A stretch of DNA of 64,000 nt from Sedimentitalea sp039941015. Its GTDB lineage: Bacteria; Pseudomonadota; Alphaproteobacteria; Rhodobacterales; Rhodobacteraceae. Shown piece after piece: positions 34,889 to 43,706 of this stretch. Position numbers and translations under genes: made by a program. Numbering within the stretch: position 1 is the stretch's first letter; every line of letters starts with the position of its first letter. The notes under the pieces are model-generated. The model was not told the DNA's origin and ran no database searches. It saw only the letters and a program-made list of their open reading frames with translations. The stretch lies in assembly GCF_039941015.1 (NCBI RefSeq), contig NZ_JBDVFI010000045.1. One strand, given 5' to 3'.

Positions 34889-36190
34889 ATGACCATTTCC
34901 TCTTCGCTTAACGCGGGAATCGCGGGGCTATCCGCGAACTCTACCCGACTGGCGTCGATTTCCGACAACATCGCCAACTCATCGACCTACGGCTACAAGC
35001 GGGTCGAATCAGATTTCCATTCGATGGTCATCTCCTCGTCAGGCGGCTCCTACTCCGCAGGCGGCGTCCGGGCCACGACCCAACGCATGATCGATGAACA
35101 GGGTCCTCTGGTTTCCACCTCCAACTCGACCGATCTGGCGGTACGCGGGCGCGGGATGCTGCCCGTTGCGTCCTATGCCGACGTGAACAGTGGCGATGGT
35201 GATCAGACCATGATGCTGACCACAACCGGCTCGTTTCGCGCAGACAAACAAGGTTATCTGACATCGGAATCCGGGCTGGTCCTGCTGGGTTGGCCGGCGT
35301 CGCCGGACGGTACGATCCCCAGCTATCCGAGGGACACCCCCGATGGTCTGGAGCCAGTTCAACTGCTGGTCAACGAGGTGACGGGCGAACCAACGACGAG
35401 CATAGACGTCAGCCTGAACCTGCCAGCAACCGACACCAACGCCGCTTCGGACGGCACGGTGCAGTCGGTTTCTATCGAATATTTTGACAATACCGGCACA
35501 TCCGAGAGCCTTTCCATCACCATGACGCCAACAGTACCGGCTGCTGGTGACTCAAATGAATGGACCATGGTGCTTCGAGATACCGCATCAGACAACGCAG
35601 TGATCGGGGAATATGTCCTGACCTTTGACGATTCCCGCGCCAACGGCGGTACACTGGCTTCAGTTGCGACTACGTCAGGTGGCGCATATGATCCAACCAC
35701 CGGCAGTTTGATCGTCAATGTAGACGGTGGCCCGATCGAAATCACCATCGGTGGACCTGGACTTGAGGGTGGACTTTCACAACTGTCAGATACATTTGCG
35801 CCCATCTCGATTGAGAAAGACGGATTTCCCGTCGGCAACATGACCGGCGTAGAAATCGATTCAAATGGCATCGTACGCGCACAGTTCGACAATGGCGCGG
35901 CGCGGACTATCTTTCAGATTCCACTGGTGGATATGCCCAATCCCAATGGCATGATTTCGCTGGATCAGCAGACCTACATGCCATCTCCGGATAGTGGATT
36001 GTACTTCATGTGGGACGCGGGGGACGGTCCGACGGGTGAGATTGTCGCGTATGCGCGCGAAGAATCTACGACCGATGTGGCGAGCGAACTCACATCAATG
36101 ATCCGGACCCAGCGCGCTTATTCCTCGAATGCCAAGGTCATCCAGACAGTCGACGAAATGCTTCAGGAAACCACCAATATCAAACGCTGA
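34889..36190 (+). CDS. flgE: Flagellar hook protein FlgE
   Basis: The 433-residue protein has the rod/hook N-terminal motif SLNAGIAGLSANSTRLASISDNIANSSTYGYKR and the C-terminal coiled segment TSMIRTQRAYSSNAKVIQTVDEMLQETTNIKR. The middle (TTTGSFRADKQGYLTSESGLVLLGWPA) is typical of FlgE. It polymerises into the hook joining rod and filament. The ATG at 34889 has GAAAGG upstream; longer upstream frames lack a ribosome site. FlgD, which caps hook growth, is not in the window. Confidence 0.93.
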   Translation: MTISSSLNAGIAGLSANSTRLASISDNIANSSTYGYKRVESDFHSMVISSSGGSYSAGGVRATTQRMIDEQGPLVSTSNSTDLAVRGRGMLPVASYADVNSGDGDQTMMLTTTGSFRADKQGYLTSESGLVLLGWPASPDGTIPSYPRDTPDGLEPVQLLVNEVTGEPTTSIDVSLNLPATDTNAASDGTVQSVSIEYFDNTGTSESLSITMTPTVPAAGDSNEWTMVLRDTASDNAVIGEYVLTFDDSRANGGTLASVATTSGGAYDPTTGSLIVNVDGGPIEITIGGPGLEGGLSQLSDTFAPISIEKDGFPVGNMTGVEIDSNGIVRAQFDNGAARTIFQIPLVDMPNPNGMISLDQQTYMPSPDSGLYFMWDAGDGPTGEIVAYAREESTTDVASELTSMIRTQRAYSSNAKVIQTVDEMLQETTNIKR

Positions 36191-36237
36191 CAGACTGGTT
36201 AAGGCGCAACTGAAGCACAGAAACAGGAGCCGCAGAC

Positions 36238-37677
36238 ATGAGTATTTCATCAGCGCTGAACAGTGCGCTGTCGGGCCTCACGGCCGCGAGCCGCGCATCG
36301 GGGATCGTCTCGGACAACCTCGCAAACGTCATGACGCCCGGCTATGCACGCCGTTCTCTGGAGCTTTCGTCCGCTGCAGAAACCGGGCCAGGGGTCCAGG
36401 TCGTCGGCGTGCATCGTCATAGCGATCCGGTCATCCTGTCAGACCGTCGCAGCGCGGATGCCGAGCAGGGCAATGCACAGGTATTGTCCGATTTCTACTC
36501 CCGACTGGAATCGCTGGTCGGGACGGGAACGGATACAAGTTCTCTCAGCATGCGGCTCGCAGAGTTCGAAAGCAGCCTGATCACAGCCGCCAGCAGCCCG
36601 GAGTCGACACAACGGCTGGATGCGGTTTCGTATGCGGCAAATGACGTGGTTACCGCAATCAATGACGCAGCCGAAGGGTTGCGGAGCATGCGAACCCAAG
36701 CGGATACATCGATTGGAACACAGGTCGAACAGCTCAACCAAACACTGGGCAATGTGCAAAAACTCAATGCCCGGATCACGTCGACCCTCTCGACCGGGGG
36801 GGATATCTCGGCCTTGCAGGACCAGCGCCAATCGCTTTTGGACCAAATCAACACGATCATCCCGATCAACGTGGTCGAGCGGGACTACGGTCAAATTGCG
36901 CTTTATACGGATGGTGGTGCGATCCTGATCGACGGGCCTGCAGCCGAACTCGGTTTCTCGCCAGCCAGCGATACGGTCCCCGAAATGACTTTGTCGGGTG
37001 GCGGTCTGTCCGGGCTCACGATCAATGGCATCTCCGTCTCAGAACGCGCTATTGCTGGCGGAACGCTCGCGGCGAACTTTCAGATCAGGGATGACGCGGC
37101 CGTCTCGGCACAAGCTGAACTCGATGCAATGGCACAGGACCTGATCGAACGGTTCGAAACAGTCACGCTTGATCCAACGACGGCCGCCGGCGAACCCGGT
37201 CTCTTCACGGATGCAGGTTCGACGTTTGATCCGACAAACGAAACCGGTGTCGCCAACCGGCTTAGCCTGAATGATTTGGTCGATCCAACTGAAGGTGGCG
37301 AAAGCTGGCGACTGCGCGCTGGCCTCGGGGCTACCGATGCCGGAGAGAGTGGTGACGCCCGCCAGTTGCAGGCCTTTACAGCGATCCTGGAAGAAGGGCG
37401 CGCGACCGGAACATCCGTCTTTGGCACCGGACTGGCGAGCGCTGCAGACATTGTTTCCGATCTGACGTCTCGCGTTGCACTGAACAGTGACAGGGCCAAC
37501 GGCATTCTTACCTTTGCGTCAGCCAACCAGACCGAGATGGCCCGGATCGAAGCCGCGCAGGGTGTCGATACAGACGCCGAGCTGCAGCAGTTGATGATTG
37601 TCGAACGGGCCTATGCGGCCAACGCGAAAATGATTCAGACAATCGACGAAATGATGGAAACGCTTCTGAGGCTTTGA
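36238..37677 (+). CDS. flgK: Hook-associated protein FlgK
   Basis: The 479-residue protein begins SISSALNSALSGLTAASRASGIVSDNLANVMTPGYARR, the shared rod/hook motif. LQDQRQSLLDQINTIIPINVVERDYGQIALYTDGG is typical of FlgK, and it ends QQLMIVERAYAANAKMIQTIDEMMETLLRL. FlgK forms the first junction layer between hook and filament. It has a GGAGCCGCAGAC leader and sits 47 bp after flgE and 3 bp before flgL. Confidence 0.93.
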   Translation: MSISSALNSALSGLTAASRASGIVSDNLANVMTPGYARRSLELSSAAETGPGVQVVGVHRHSDPVILSDRRSADAEQGNAQVLSDFYSRLESLVGTGTDTSSLSMRLAEFESSLITAASSPESTQRLDAVSYAANDVVTAINDAAEGLRSMRTQADTSIGTQVEQLNQTLGNVQKLNARITSTLSTGGDISALQDQRQSLLDQINTIIPINVVERDYGQIALYTDGGAILIDGPAAELGFSPASDTVPEMTLSGGGLSGLTINGISVSERAIAGGTLAANFQIRDDAAVSAQAELDAMAQDLIERFETVTLDPTTAAGEPGLFTDAGSTFDPTNETGVANRLSLNDLVDPTEGGESWRLRAGLGATDAGESGDARQLQAFTAILEEGRATGTSVFGTGLASAADIVSDLTSRVALNSDRANGILTFASANQTEMARIEAAQGVDTDAELQQLMIVERAYAANAKMIQTIDEMMETLLRL

Positions 37678-37680
37678 CAA

Positions 37681-38688
37681 ATGAACATGACATCCATTGG
37701 TGACCTCGCGAATTCAATCATGCTTCGGCAACGAAGTGTGGAGCTTAGTCAGGAAATATCCAAGCTATCTCAGGAATTGAGCTCTGGTCAGGTATCCGAC
37801 GTGTCCGACCGGTTAGGCGGCGACTATTCCTATCTGACGGATATCGACCGAAATCTTGCAAAGTTGGATGGCTACGCAATCGCGGCAAGCGAGGCGGCAT
37901 TGTTTTCAAGTGCCGCGCAGACCAGCCTTGAGCGCCTCCATGACCTTTCGGCGTCTCTCAGCAGTTCCTTGATGACATTCGATGCAACCAGCACCGATGC
38001 ATTGCGTGGGCATCTGGCAGAACGCGCCGAGGGAGATATCGCGTCTGTTATATCTGCATTAAACGCATCCGTCGGAGGCCGGAGCATGTTCGGCGGGACT
38101 GCAACGGACCGCCCGCCGCTCGAAAGTGCCGACACACTCATGACCGAACTCAGAACCCTGGTGACCGGACTGACCTCTGCAGGCGATGTCGAAACCGCTG
38201 TTGATGCCTGGTTCGCAGATCCTGCGGGCTTTGAAACCGTCATGTACGTTGGGTCAGATGATGTGCTTGCCCCTATACAGATTGGTGCCGGTGAGGAAGT
38301 ATCATTGGCACTCACGGCGCAGGACCCGGTGTTTCGTGACACGCTGCGGGATATGGCGCTTGCGGCGCTGGCCGGCGATCCCGGTTTGGGGTTTGATCGG
38401 CCGACACAGGACGACCTGTTTCAATCGGCAAGCAATGGCATGCTTGCAAATCAGGATAGTTTGACCGGTGTGCGCGCAGACCTTGGCTTTGCCGAGGCTC
38501 GCATCGAGGAAATCTCGACGCGCAATACTGCCGCCCGCACCAGTCTCCAATATTCCAGATCAGCGTTGCTCGAAGCTGACCCGTTTGAAACCGCAACCAA
38601 GCTGGAAGAGGCACAGTTCCAGCTTGAGAGTCTCTACACCGTCACGGTGCGTTCCGCCAATCTCTCGCTGTTGAACTTCCTATCATGA
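37681..38688 (+). CDS. flgL: Hook-filament junction protein FlgL
   Basis: The 335-residue protein has the flagellin-like coiled N terminus (MLRQRSVELSQEISKLSQELSSGQVSDVSDRLGGDYSYLTDIDRNLAKL), including the LSSGQ motif, and a C-terminal coil near ARTSLQYSRSALLEADPFETATKLEEAQFQLESLYTV. Together with FlgK it forms the adaptor on which flagellin polymerises. The gene starts 3 bp after flgK and overlaps flgI by 4 bp. The order fits FlgL rather than flagellin. Confidence 0.9.
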   Translation: MNMTSIGDLANSIMLRQRSVELSQEISKLSQELSSGQVSDVSDRLGGDYSYLTDIDRNLAKLDGYAIAASEAALFSSAAQTSLERLHDLSASLSSSLMTFDATSTDALRGHLAERAEGDIASVISALNASVGGRSMFGGTATDRPPLESADTLMTELRTLVTGLTSAGDVETAVDAWFADPAGFETVMYVGSDDVLAPIQIGAGEEVSLALTAQDPVFRDTLRDMALAALAGDPGLGFDRPTQDDLFQSASNGMLANQDSLTGVRADLGFAEARIEEISTRNTAARTSLQYSRSALLEADPFETATKLEEAQFQLESLYTVTVRSANLSLLNFLS

Positions 38689-39785
38689 CTCTATTTCGAA
38701 TATTGTTCCTGTGCTTGTTGCTGCCGATAACGGTGCAAGCCAATGCGATCCGGCTGAAGGATCTTGTTGAGTTTGATGGCGTTCGAGGTAACGATCTCGT
38801 CGGATATGGCTTGGTCGTCGGCTTGAACGGTACGGGCGACGGTCTGCGAAACTCGCCCTTCACCGAAGAAATCATGTCCAACATTCTTGAACGCCTGGGC
38901 GTCAACGTGACGGGTGAACAGCTTCGCCCCAAGAACGTGGCCGCCGTGATCGTGACCGCGAGTTTGCCGCCATTTGCACGTGTCGGGGGACAAATCGATG
39001 TGATGGTCTCTGCCATCGGCGATTCCGATAGCCTGCTCGGAGGCACTCTGATCATGACCCCGCTCAATGCCGCAGATGGGCAGATTTACGCCGTTGCTCA
39101 GGGGACCATTCTGGCGGGCGGTGCCGTCGCAGAAGGTGAGGCGGCGTCGGTAACACAGGGTGTTCCAACCGCCGGTGTCATTCCGTCAGGGGCACGGGTC
39201 GAACGCGAGATCGATTTTGATCTGTCGACGCTCTCAAGCATGCGCTTGGCCCTTCGCGAGCCGGATTTCACCACCGCCGGGCGTATCGAAACCGCCATCA
39301 ACCGCGAATTTCGTCGGACGGTCGCGGTGATGCGAGACTCAGGAACAGTCGAACTGGACATCGCCGCAACACGCATGTCGTCTACCGCCCACGCTATTGG
39401 TCGGGTAGAAAACATTCTGGTCGAACCTCAGTTGAAAGCGCGTGTCGTTGTTGACCAACGGTCTGGAACCATCGTGATGGGCAGTGATGTTCGCCTATCG
39501 CGCGTTGCCGTTTCGCAAGGGAATCTCACGCTGCGCATCGAAGAAACGCCAGCCGTCGTGCAACCCAATCCGTTTGCTAATGGTGCAACTGTCGTGGTGC
39601 CACGCACCGGGGCGGCAATCGAGGACGACGAAGGCATTGCCCTCGCCGAAGTTCCCGAAGGAACGTCGCTGTCTGAGGTCGTCGCCGGGCTGAACGCATT
39701 AGGAGTATCGCCACGCGATATGATTGATATCCTGAAGAGTTTGAAAGCAGCAGGGGCGCTGCACGCAGAATTCGTTGTGCGCTGA
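38685..39785 (+). CDS. flgI: Flagellar P-ring protein FlgI
   Basis: The 366-residue protein has a signal peptide (FRILFLCLLLPITVQANA) and the FlgI core: RLKDLVEFDGVRGNDLVGYGLVVGLNGTGDGLRNSPFT, PKNVAAVIVTASLPPFARVGGQIDVMVSAIGDS, and SLLGGTLIMTPLNAADGQIYAVAQG. It builds the periplasmic ring around the rod. It overlaps flgL by 4 bp and ends the flgEKLI block. A weak hairpin, GCGCTG (39779-39784) with CAGCGC (39797-39802), follows the stop without a T tract. Confidence 0.95.
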   Translation: MTLFRILFLCLLLPITVQANAIRLKDLVEFDGVRGNDLVGYGLVVGLNGTGDGLRNSPFTEEIMSNILERLGVNVTGEQLRPKNVAAVIVTASLPPFARVGGQIDVMVSAIGDSDSLLGGTLIMTPLNAADGQIYAVAQGTILAGGAVAEGEAASVTQGVPTAGVIPSGARVEREIDFDLSTLSSMRLALREPDFTTAGRIETAINREFRRTVAVMRDSGTVELDIAATRMSSTAHAIGRVENILVEPQLKARVVVDQRSGTIVMGSDVRLSRVAVSQGNLTLRIEETPAVVQPNPFANGATVVVPRTGAAIEDDEGIALAEVPEGTSLSEVVAGLNALGVSPRDMIDILKSLKAAGALHAEFVVR

Positions 39786-39997
39786 GTGTGAATACGCAGC
39801 GCGCAGTTCTAATCGTTTTCATCACCGGGTCTGTCTAGCACCAGTTCTACGTCAAAACGACGCCCGCGATTGTAGGCGGACATAGTACGCGAATTCGACA
39901 AGCAGCCTACGAACCAAGAACGCTTATCGGCTTGAACAGTCAAAGCTCCGCGTCGCACCATAGAGAGTCGATTCCAGAAAGCGCTAATGCCTTTAGA

Positions 39998-40207
39998 TCA
40001 ATAGCTCTGCTTGGCGATGGTACGCCCGTTGTGGTGGGTGCGTCCCTCCGAGACGATCACAAAGAACAATGACAAGATCAGAGCGGAAAGTGTTCCCGTC
40101 AGGGAATAGCTCAAGGCGATAAGCATCGGCGAAGCACCGAGCAGCAGGGCGACCAAAGCGCCAAACGACCCCCCGATAGACCCCAGAATGATGAAACCGA
40201 TGAACAT
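39998..40207 (-). CDS. Small two-helix membrane protein
   Basis: The 69-residue protein has two hydrophobic helices (FIGFIILGSIGGSFGALVALLLG and MLIALSYSLTGTLSALILSLFFVIVS) and a short polar tail. The ATG at 40207 follows AGGAAAGAG, which favours it over an earlier in-frame ATG at 40240. I do not recognise a family. It is transcribed away from the polysaccharide export gene. About 212 bp separate it from flgI with no gene seen between. Confidence 0.6.
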   Translation of the reverse strand: MFIGFIILGSIGGSFGALVALLLGASPMLIALSYSLTGTLSALILSLFFVIVSEGRTHHNGRTIAKQSY

Positions 40208-40507
40208 CGCTCTTTCCTGGCATGATTCCAATCCACGCAAGATTGGCGCGCTCTACCTATAGGTGCATTGCCTGATGTGTTCAACCGGAAAACTTGCATG
40301 CGGACCATCTGAAAGCTTCGAAAAAGCCGCCAAGTTCCTGCCCTCGCCGTCGAACATTGACCTGTTGCACGATCAGCACGAACAAAACTTGAGTTTGCCA
40401 CAACAGCGGGCAGACTTGAAAACTGCATAGGTTCAAAGGAAGATATGCCAAAAAAGCCCAAATACTCATTGGGTCGACGCAGACGCACCTATCAGAGAAA
40501 GCCCGAC
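40208..40507. other. Intergenic region upstream of the polysaccharide export gene
   Basis: About 300 bp between two divergent genes. No RNA gene, clear promoter or strong hairpin was found. An in-frame ATG at 40445 has AAAGGAAGAT upstream and would lengthen the export protein by 21 very basic residues, but this would place a charged stretch ahead of the signal peptide, so it is left as non-coding. Confidence 0.4.
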
Positions 40508-41110
40508 ATGCAACGGTTCATAGCACTTATTGTTTCTGTACTGGTACTGCCGCTTCTGGCTTCGCAGGCTGTGGCGCAAAGCTCTTACAAGATCAGATCC
40601 GGAGACGTTTTGCGGATCGAGGTTCTTGAGGATTCAAGTCTCAACGGAGATAGCATCGTTTTGCCTGACGGTCGCGTCTCGGTGCCGCTTGTCGGTTCGG
40701 TTCGGGTCAGAGGGCGCAGCGTCGATGAAGTCCGCAGTGATCTTGTGAACCGGCTCCGGCCAAATTTTGCCTCCGATCCGACGGTCTACGTGTCACTGTC
40801 CAGTGTCGCAGAGGACGAAGAAGATGAAGACGAAACTCTGACGATCTATATGCTTGGTGAAGTTGCCACGCCCGGAACAGTCGAGGTTGAACGTGGCACG
40901 ACATTTCTACAGGCGTTGGCACAGAGCGGCGGCGTCACCAGATTTGGCGCGACCAAGCGTATGCAGCTGCGTCGGCCCGGTGCAGACGGCAGGATGCAGG
41001 TTTATACTTTCAATGTGAAAGCAATCATGGATGGAAAATCCAGTTTGAACACCCCGGTTTTGCGAGAGGGTGACGTCATTATCGCGCCGCAACGCCGACT
41101 GTTCGAGTAA
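40508..41110 (+). CDS. Polysaccharide export outer-membrane protein (Wza-like)
   Basis: The 200-residue protein has a signal peptide (MQRFIALIVSVLVLPLLASQAVAQ), a Poly_export domain (YKIRSGDVLRIEVLEDSSLNGDSIVLPDGRVSVPLVGSVRVRG) and an SLBB domain (IYMLGEVATPGTVEVERGTTFLQALAQSGGVT). It lacks a lipobox cysteine and is shorter than Wza. It probably forms part of an export path for surface polysaccharide. An acidic insert EDEEDEDE splits the two domains. It is 20 bp before an outer-membrane barrel gene; no glycosyltransferase or polymerase genes are near. Confidence 0.87.
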   Translation: MQRFIALIVSVLVLPLLASQAVAQSSYKIRSGDVLRIEVLEDSSLNGDSIVLPDGRVSVPLVGSVRVRGRSVDEVRSDLVNRLRPNFASDPTVYVSLSSVAEDEEDEDETLTIYMLGEVATPGTVEVERGTTFLQALAQSGGVTRFGATKRMQLRRPGADGRMQVYTFNVKAIMDGKSSLNTPVLREGDVIIAPQRRLFE

Positions 41111-41130
41111 GAAACCCGTTCAAGGGGGCA

Positions 41131-42546
41131 GTGTTGAGCAAGCGTCTTATACGAAATGCCGCAATGGGCGGTCTGGCAGTTTTTACTGTTTTTCCGGCCA
41201 TGGCGCAGGACGAAGAAGAGTACGAGAGTTTTCGCCAGCGGCTCAGGGTCGAACAAAACTTTATTGCCGGCGACAACCTTGGCCTTGAAAACCCAAGTGA
41301 AGGGCGCACGTCGCTGTCCACCACGCGCCTGACCTATGGGTTGCAAAGCGAAACAGCGACACAGCAATTGTCACTTGCGATCGGGGCTGGCCTTCGTTTC
41401 GGCAACATCGCTGAAGGCAACAGCATGAAGACCGGATTTGTCGATCCGCTGGTCGCCTTTCGCTATAGTCGCGAAGGCGCCAATGCGCTTTTCTCTTTTG
41501 ATGCAGACTACCAGCAAACCGATATTTCCTTGGCTCAACCGCTTTGGACATTTCTGGACTCGGATGGCGTTGTCACGCCCCCTGCTGATTTTTCCGACAT
41601 CCGCGGGTCCGGCGAACGGCGCGCGTACAATGTTGGTGCGGTTCTCGAAACAGGGCTGAATGATCCTTTCGGTTTGCGGTTACGGGCAAACACCAGCGGC
41701 ACCAACTATATCGATGCCACGGATAGCGATCTCGCCGACTACGATAACACCAGTCTCGGCCTCACCGGTCTGTTCCGGTTCAACCCCGTAACCACCGCCA
41801 CACTCGATCTTTCCTACTGGAAGTATTCCAGTGCTGACGCGGCCGATACCGAGCGCGAAACAAGTACGGTTCAGGCCGGCTTTATCCGCGATTTGTCGAA
41901 CATTTCGACGCTGACGTTCAGCGCTGGCTACTCCAGCGTCGATAGCACCGAGACAGATCTGGTAACCGGTGTACGCTCGACAACGACTGTAGATGGCCCG
42001 AGTGGCGGTATCGACTATGATACGGAAATGCCCAACGGAACGTTCAATGTGGGCGTTGACGTTATTCAAAACCAGGATGGTCAGCGCGGCACCTTTCTGA
42101 TGGCCCGTTCGCTGGCGCTGCCAAGGGGCAGCCTGTCGGGTAATATCGGCGTGACAAAGCTCGATGAGTCCGATGCGCAGTTAATCGGTGGTCTCAACTG
42201 GGTCCACGAGCTTCCGTCCAGTACATTCACGCTGTTGTTGGACCGCGCTGTTTATACAGACAGCAGCGATGAAGACCGCCTGACCAATCTGTTGGTTGCT
42301 GGTTACAGCCACGAGATCAATCAGGTTTCCAGCCTGTCTGTCGATCTTTCCATGTCCTACACCGAAGCAGCCGATGGTGAAGAAGCGACCGAGCGCGCCG
42401 CCCTCGTGCTCGCCTATAATCGCGATCTGAACGAAAACTGGAGCTTTAACACCGGGGTTGCCTTCAGATCGCTGGAGGAAGATGCGATTGGAGAAGCCGA
42501 CGCCACTGCGGTGTTCTTTGGCATCGGACGCAATTTCGATTTTTGA
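41131..42546 (+). CDS. Outer-membrane beta-barrel protein
   Basis: The 471-residue protein starts at GTG with AAGGGGG upstream and has a signal peptide (LSKRLIRNAAMGGLAVFTVFPAMAQ). The rest is alternating polar/hydrophobic beta strands with aromatic girdles, ending in VFFGIGRNFDF, a terminal aromatic signature for barrel assembly. Similar proteins are coupled to polysaccharide export genes, where they may act as the outer-membrane exit or an adhesin. I do not recognise a named family. It forms an operon with the preceding export gene. Confidence 0.75.
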   Translation: MLSKRLIRNAAMGGLAVFTVFPAMAQDEEEYESFRQRLRVEQNFIAGDNLGLENPSEGRTSLSTTRLTYGLQSETATQQLSLAIGAGLRFGNIAEGNSMKTGFVDPLVAFRYSREGANALFSFDADYQQTDISLAQPLWTFLDSDGVVTPPADFSDIRGSGERRAYNVGAVLETGLNDPFGLRLRANTSGTNYIDATDSDLADYDNTSLGLTGLFRFNPVTTATLDLSYWKYSSADAADTERETSTVQAGFIRDLSNISTLTFSAGYSSVDSTETDLVTGVRSTTTVDGPSGGIDYDTEMPNGTFNVGVDVIQNQDGQRGTFLMARSLALPRGSLSGNIGVTKLDESDAQLIGGLNWVHELPSSTFTLLLDRAVYTDSSDEDRLTNLLVAGYSHEINQVSSLSVDLSMSYTEAADGEEATERAALVLAYNRDLNENWSFNTGVAFRSLEEDAIGEADATAVFFGIGRNFDF

Positions 42547-42595
42547 CGTTGATGCTCGGCAGAGGTCAAGGAACCCAGCCGGAAACTCGTAGGAG

Positions 42596-43045
42596 TTAGT
42601 CCGTTTCGTCGGCCGCCTCCGCGGCTTCGACCGCATTCAGCAAATCCAGCAACGCTTCATAGCGTTCGGCACCTATTTGCGCCTTTGTCTGCTCCAGCAC
42701 TGCCAAGCTTGCCGGAAGATGGGCAACGATCAGTGCCTCGCCTGTTTTGGAGATTTGCACGACCTGTTTGCGCTTGTCATCTTCGTCCTGCCTACGCGTG
42801 ATCAGTGCCTTGTCTTCAAGTTTCTGCAAAATCCGGGTCAGGCTCGGAAGCAGTAGACAGGCCAGTTCCGCAATCCGCGTCGGCTCCATCGGGCCGTCTT
42901 CCTCGAGAACCCGGAGCACACGCCACTGTTGCTCAGTGATACCCGCTCCCGATAGCATGTCCCGAATTGGGCCCATGACCCGTTCACGGGCACGCAGCAG
43001 AGCAATGGGAAGAGCGCGCGAAGTCTTGGGGTGTTTTGATGTCAT
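42596..43045 (-). CDS. hpaR: MarR-family repressor HpaR
   Basis: The 149-residue protein has the MarR winged helix: GITEQQWRVLRVLEEDGPMEPTRIAELACLLLPSLTRILQKLEDKALITRRQDEDDKRKQVVQI. PSLTRILQKLE is characteristic of HpaR, which represses homoprotocatechuate genes until the inducer appears. It is divergent from hpaF across 113 bp that contain a palindrome, supporting the name. AAGGCAC precedes the ATG on the minus strand. Confidence 0.87.
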   Translation of the reverse strand: MTSKHPKTSRALPIALLRARERVMGPIRDMLSGAGITEQQWRVLRVLEEDGPMEPTRIAELACLLLPSLTRILQKLEDKALITRRQDEDDKRKQVVQISKTGEALIVAHLPASLAVLEQTKAQIGAERYEALLDLLNAVEAAEAADETD

Positions 43046-43120
43046 TCTGTTGTTGTGCCTTTCAATGCAGCCAAGCGCAATCCAAGATTACATGAGTAAA
43101 ACGCTTGACATCTCAGCAAT

Positions 43121-43142
43121 ATTATTTGACATGTTAACTAAA
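43121..43142. promoter_or_regulatory. Candidate HpaR operator upstream of hpaF
   Basis: A 22-bp imperfect palindrome centred on CATG at 43131/43132 has 8 of 11 paired positions (core TTGACATGTTAA). It ends 16 bp before the hpaF start, so a bound MarR dimer would block transcription. A TTGACA at 43105-43110 could be the -35 element, but no well-spaced -10 is visible. Confidence 0.5.
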
Positions 43143-43158
43143 TATGAGGAGGAGACCT

Positions 43159-43554
43159 ATGCCGCATCTGATGGTCGACTATTCGGCGAACATGGAAGAC
43201 CGCGTGGACATGGCGGCTTTTTGCGACGCGCTGCGAAGGTCGGCCATAGAAACAGGCGTGCTCCCGATGCCGGGTATACGCGTGCGCGCATTCCGTGCCG
43301 ATCACGTCTCGATCGCGGATGGCGCGACCGAACACGGCTATATCGACATTTCGGTTCGCCTGCGTGCTGGTCGCGATCTGGCCACCCGCAAAGCGGCAAC
43401 ACAAACCCTGTTTGAAACCGCGAAGGCGTTTCTTGCGCCAGCATTTGCCCAGCACTCCGTCGCCCTGTCGTTTGAAATGCGTGATATCGATCCTGATCTC
43501 TCACCCAAATACGGTACCATCCGCGATCATCTGGCATCAGGTGATGCGTCGTGA
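43159..43554 (+). CDS. hpaF: 5-carboxymethyl-2-hydroxymuconate isomerase
   Basis: The 131-residue protein starts MPHLMVDYSANMED; removal of Met exposes Pro1, the catalytic base of the tautomerase fold. LRAGRDLATRKAATQTLFETAKAFL and ALSFEMRDIDPDLSPKYGTIRDHL match the family. It isomerises the ring-opened homoprotocatechuate product. The ATG at 43159 has AGGAGG upstream and gives the needed Pro; the ATG at 43144 would not. The pathway's dioxygenase (hpaD), dehydrogenase (hpaE) and decarboxylase (hpaG) genes are absent from the window. Confidence 0.92.
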   Translation: MPHLMVDYSANMEDRVDMAAFCDALRRSAIETGVLPMPGIRVRAFRADHVSIADGATEHGYIDISVRLRAGRDLATRKAATQTLFETAKAFLAPAFAQHSVALSFEMRDIDPDLSPKYGTIRDHLASGDAS

Positions 43555-43589
43555 CCAGCCTTCTCTCGACCCACGAAGGAGATACGTTC

Positions 43590-43706
43590 ATGCTTGCTAG
43601 CGAGCCGGACCTTTCACGATCAAACTATGATTTGGACATTAACTCGTTTGGAGTGGCAAGCCTCGCATCTCGCCTCAGAAATTTTCAAGGGATTGTCACG
43701 CGATGA
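43590..43706 (+). CDS. 38-codon ORF translationally coupled to the PLP decarboxylase
   Basis: A short frame begins with ATG after an excellent ribosome site (AAGGAGATACG, 43576-43586) and ends with a TGA that overlaps the decarboxylase ATG as ATGA. The peptide begins MLASEPDLSRSNYDLDIN and ends FQGIVTR; it is polar with no signal peptide, membrane helix or known motif. The decarboxylase itself has no good ribosome site outside this frame, so translation of the small ORF probably delivers ribosomes to it. It may be a leader peptide, a small partner protein, or the remnant of a longer gene. Confidence 0.6.
   Translation: MLASEPDLSRSNYDLDINSFGVASLASRLRNFQGIVTR

Noticed and set aside
39786..39997. 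Possible small gene or RNA between flgI and the small membrane protein
   Set aside because: About 212 bp with only a weak 6-bp hairpin and no open frame with a ribosome site.
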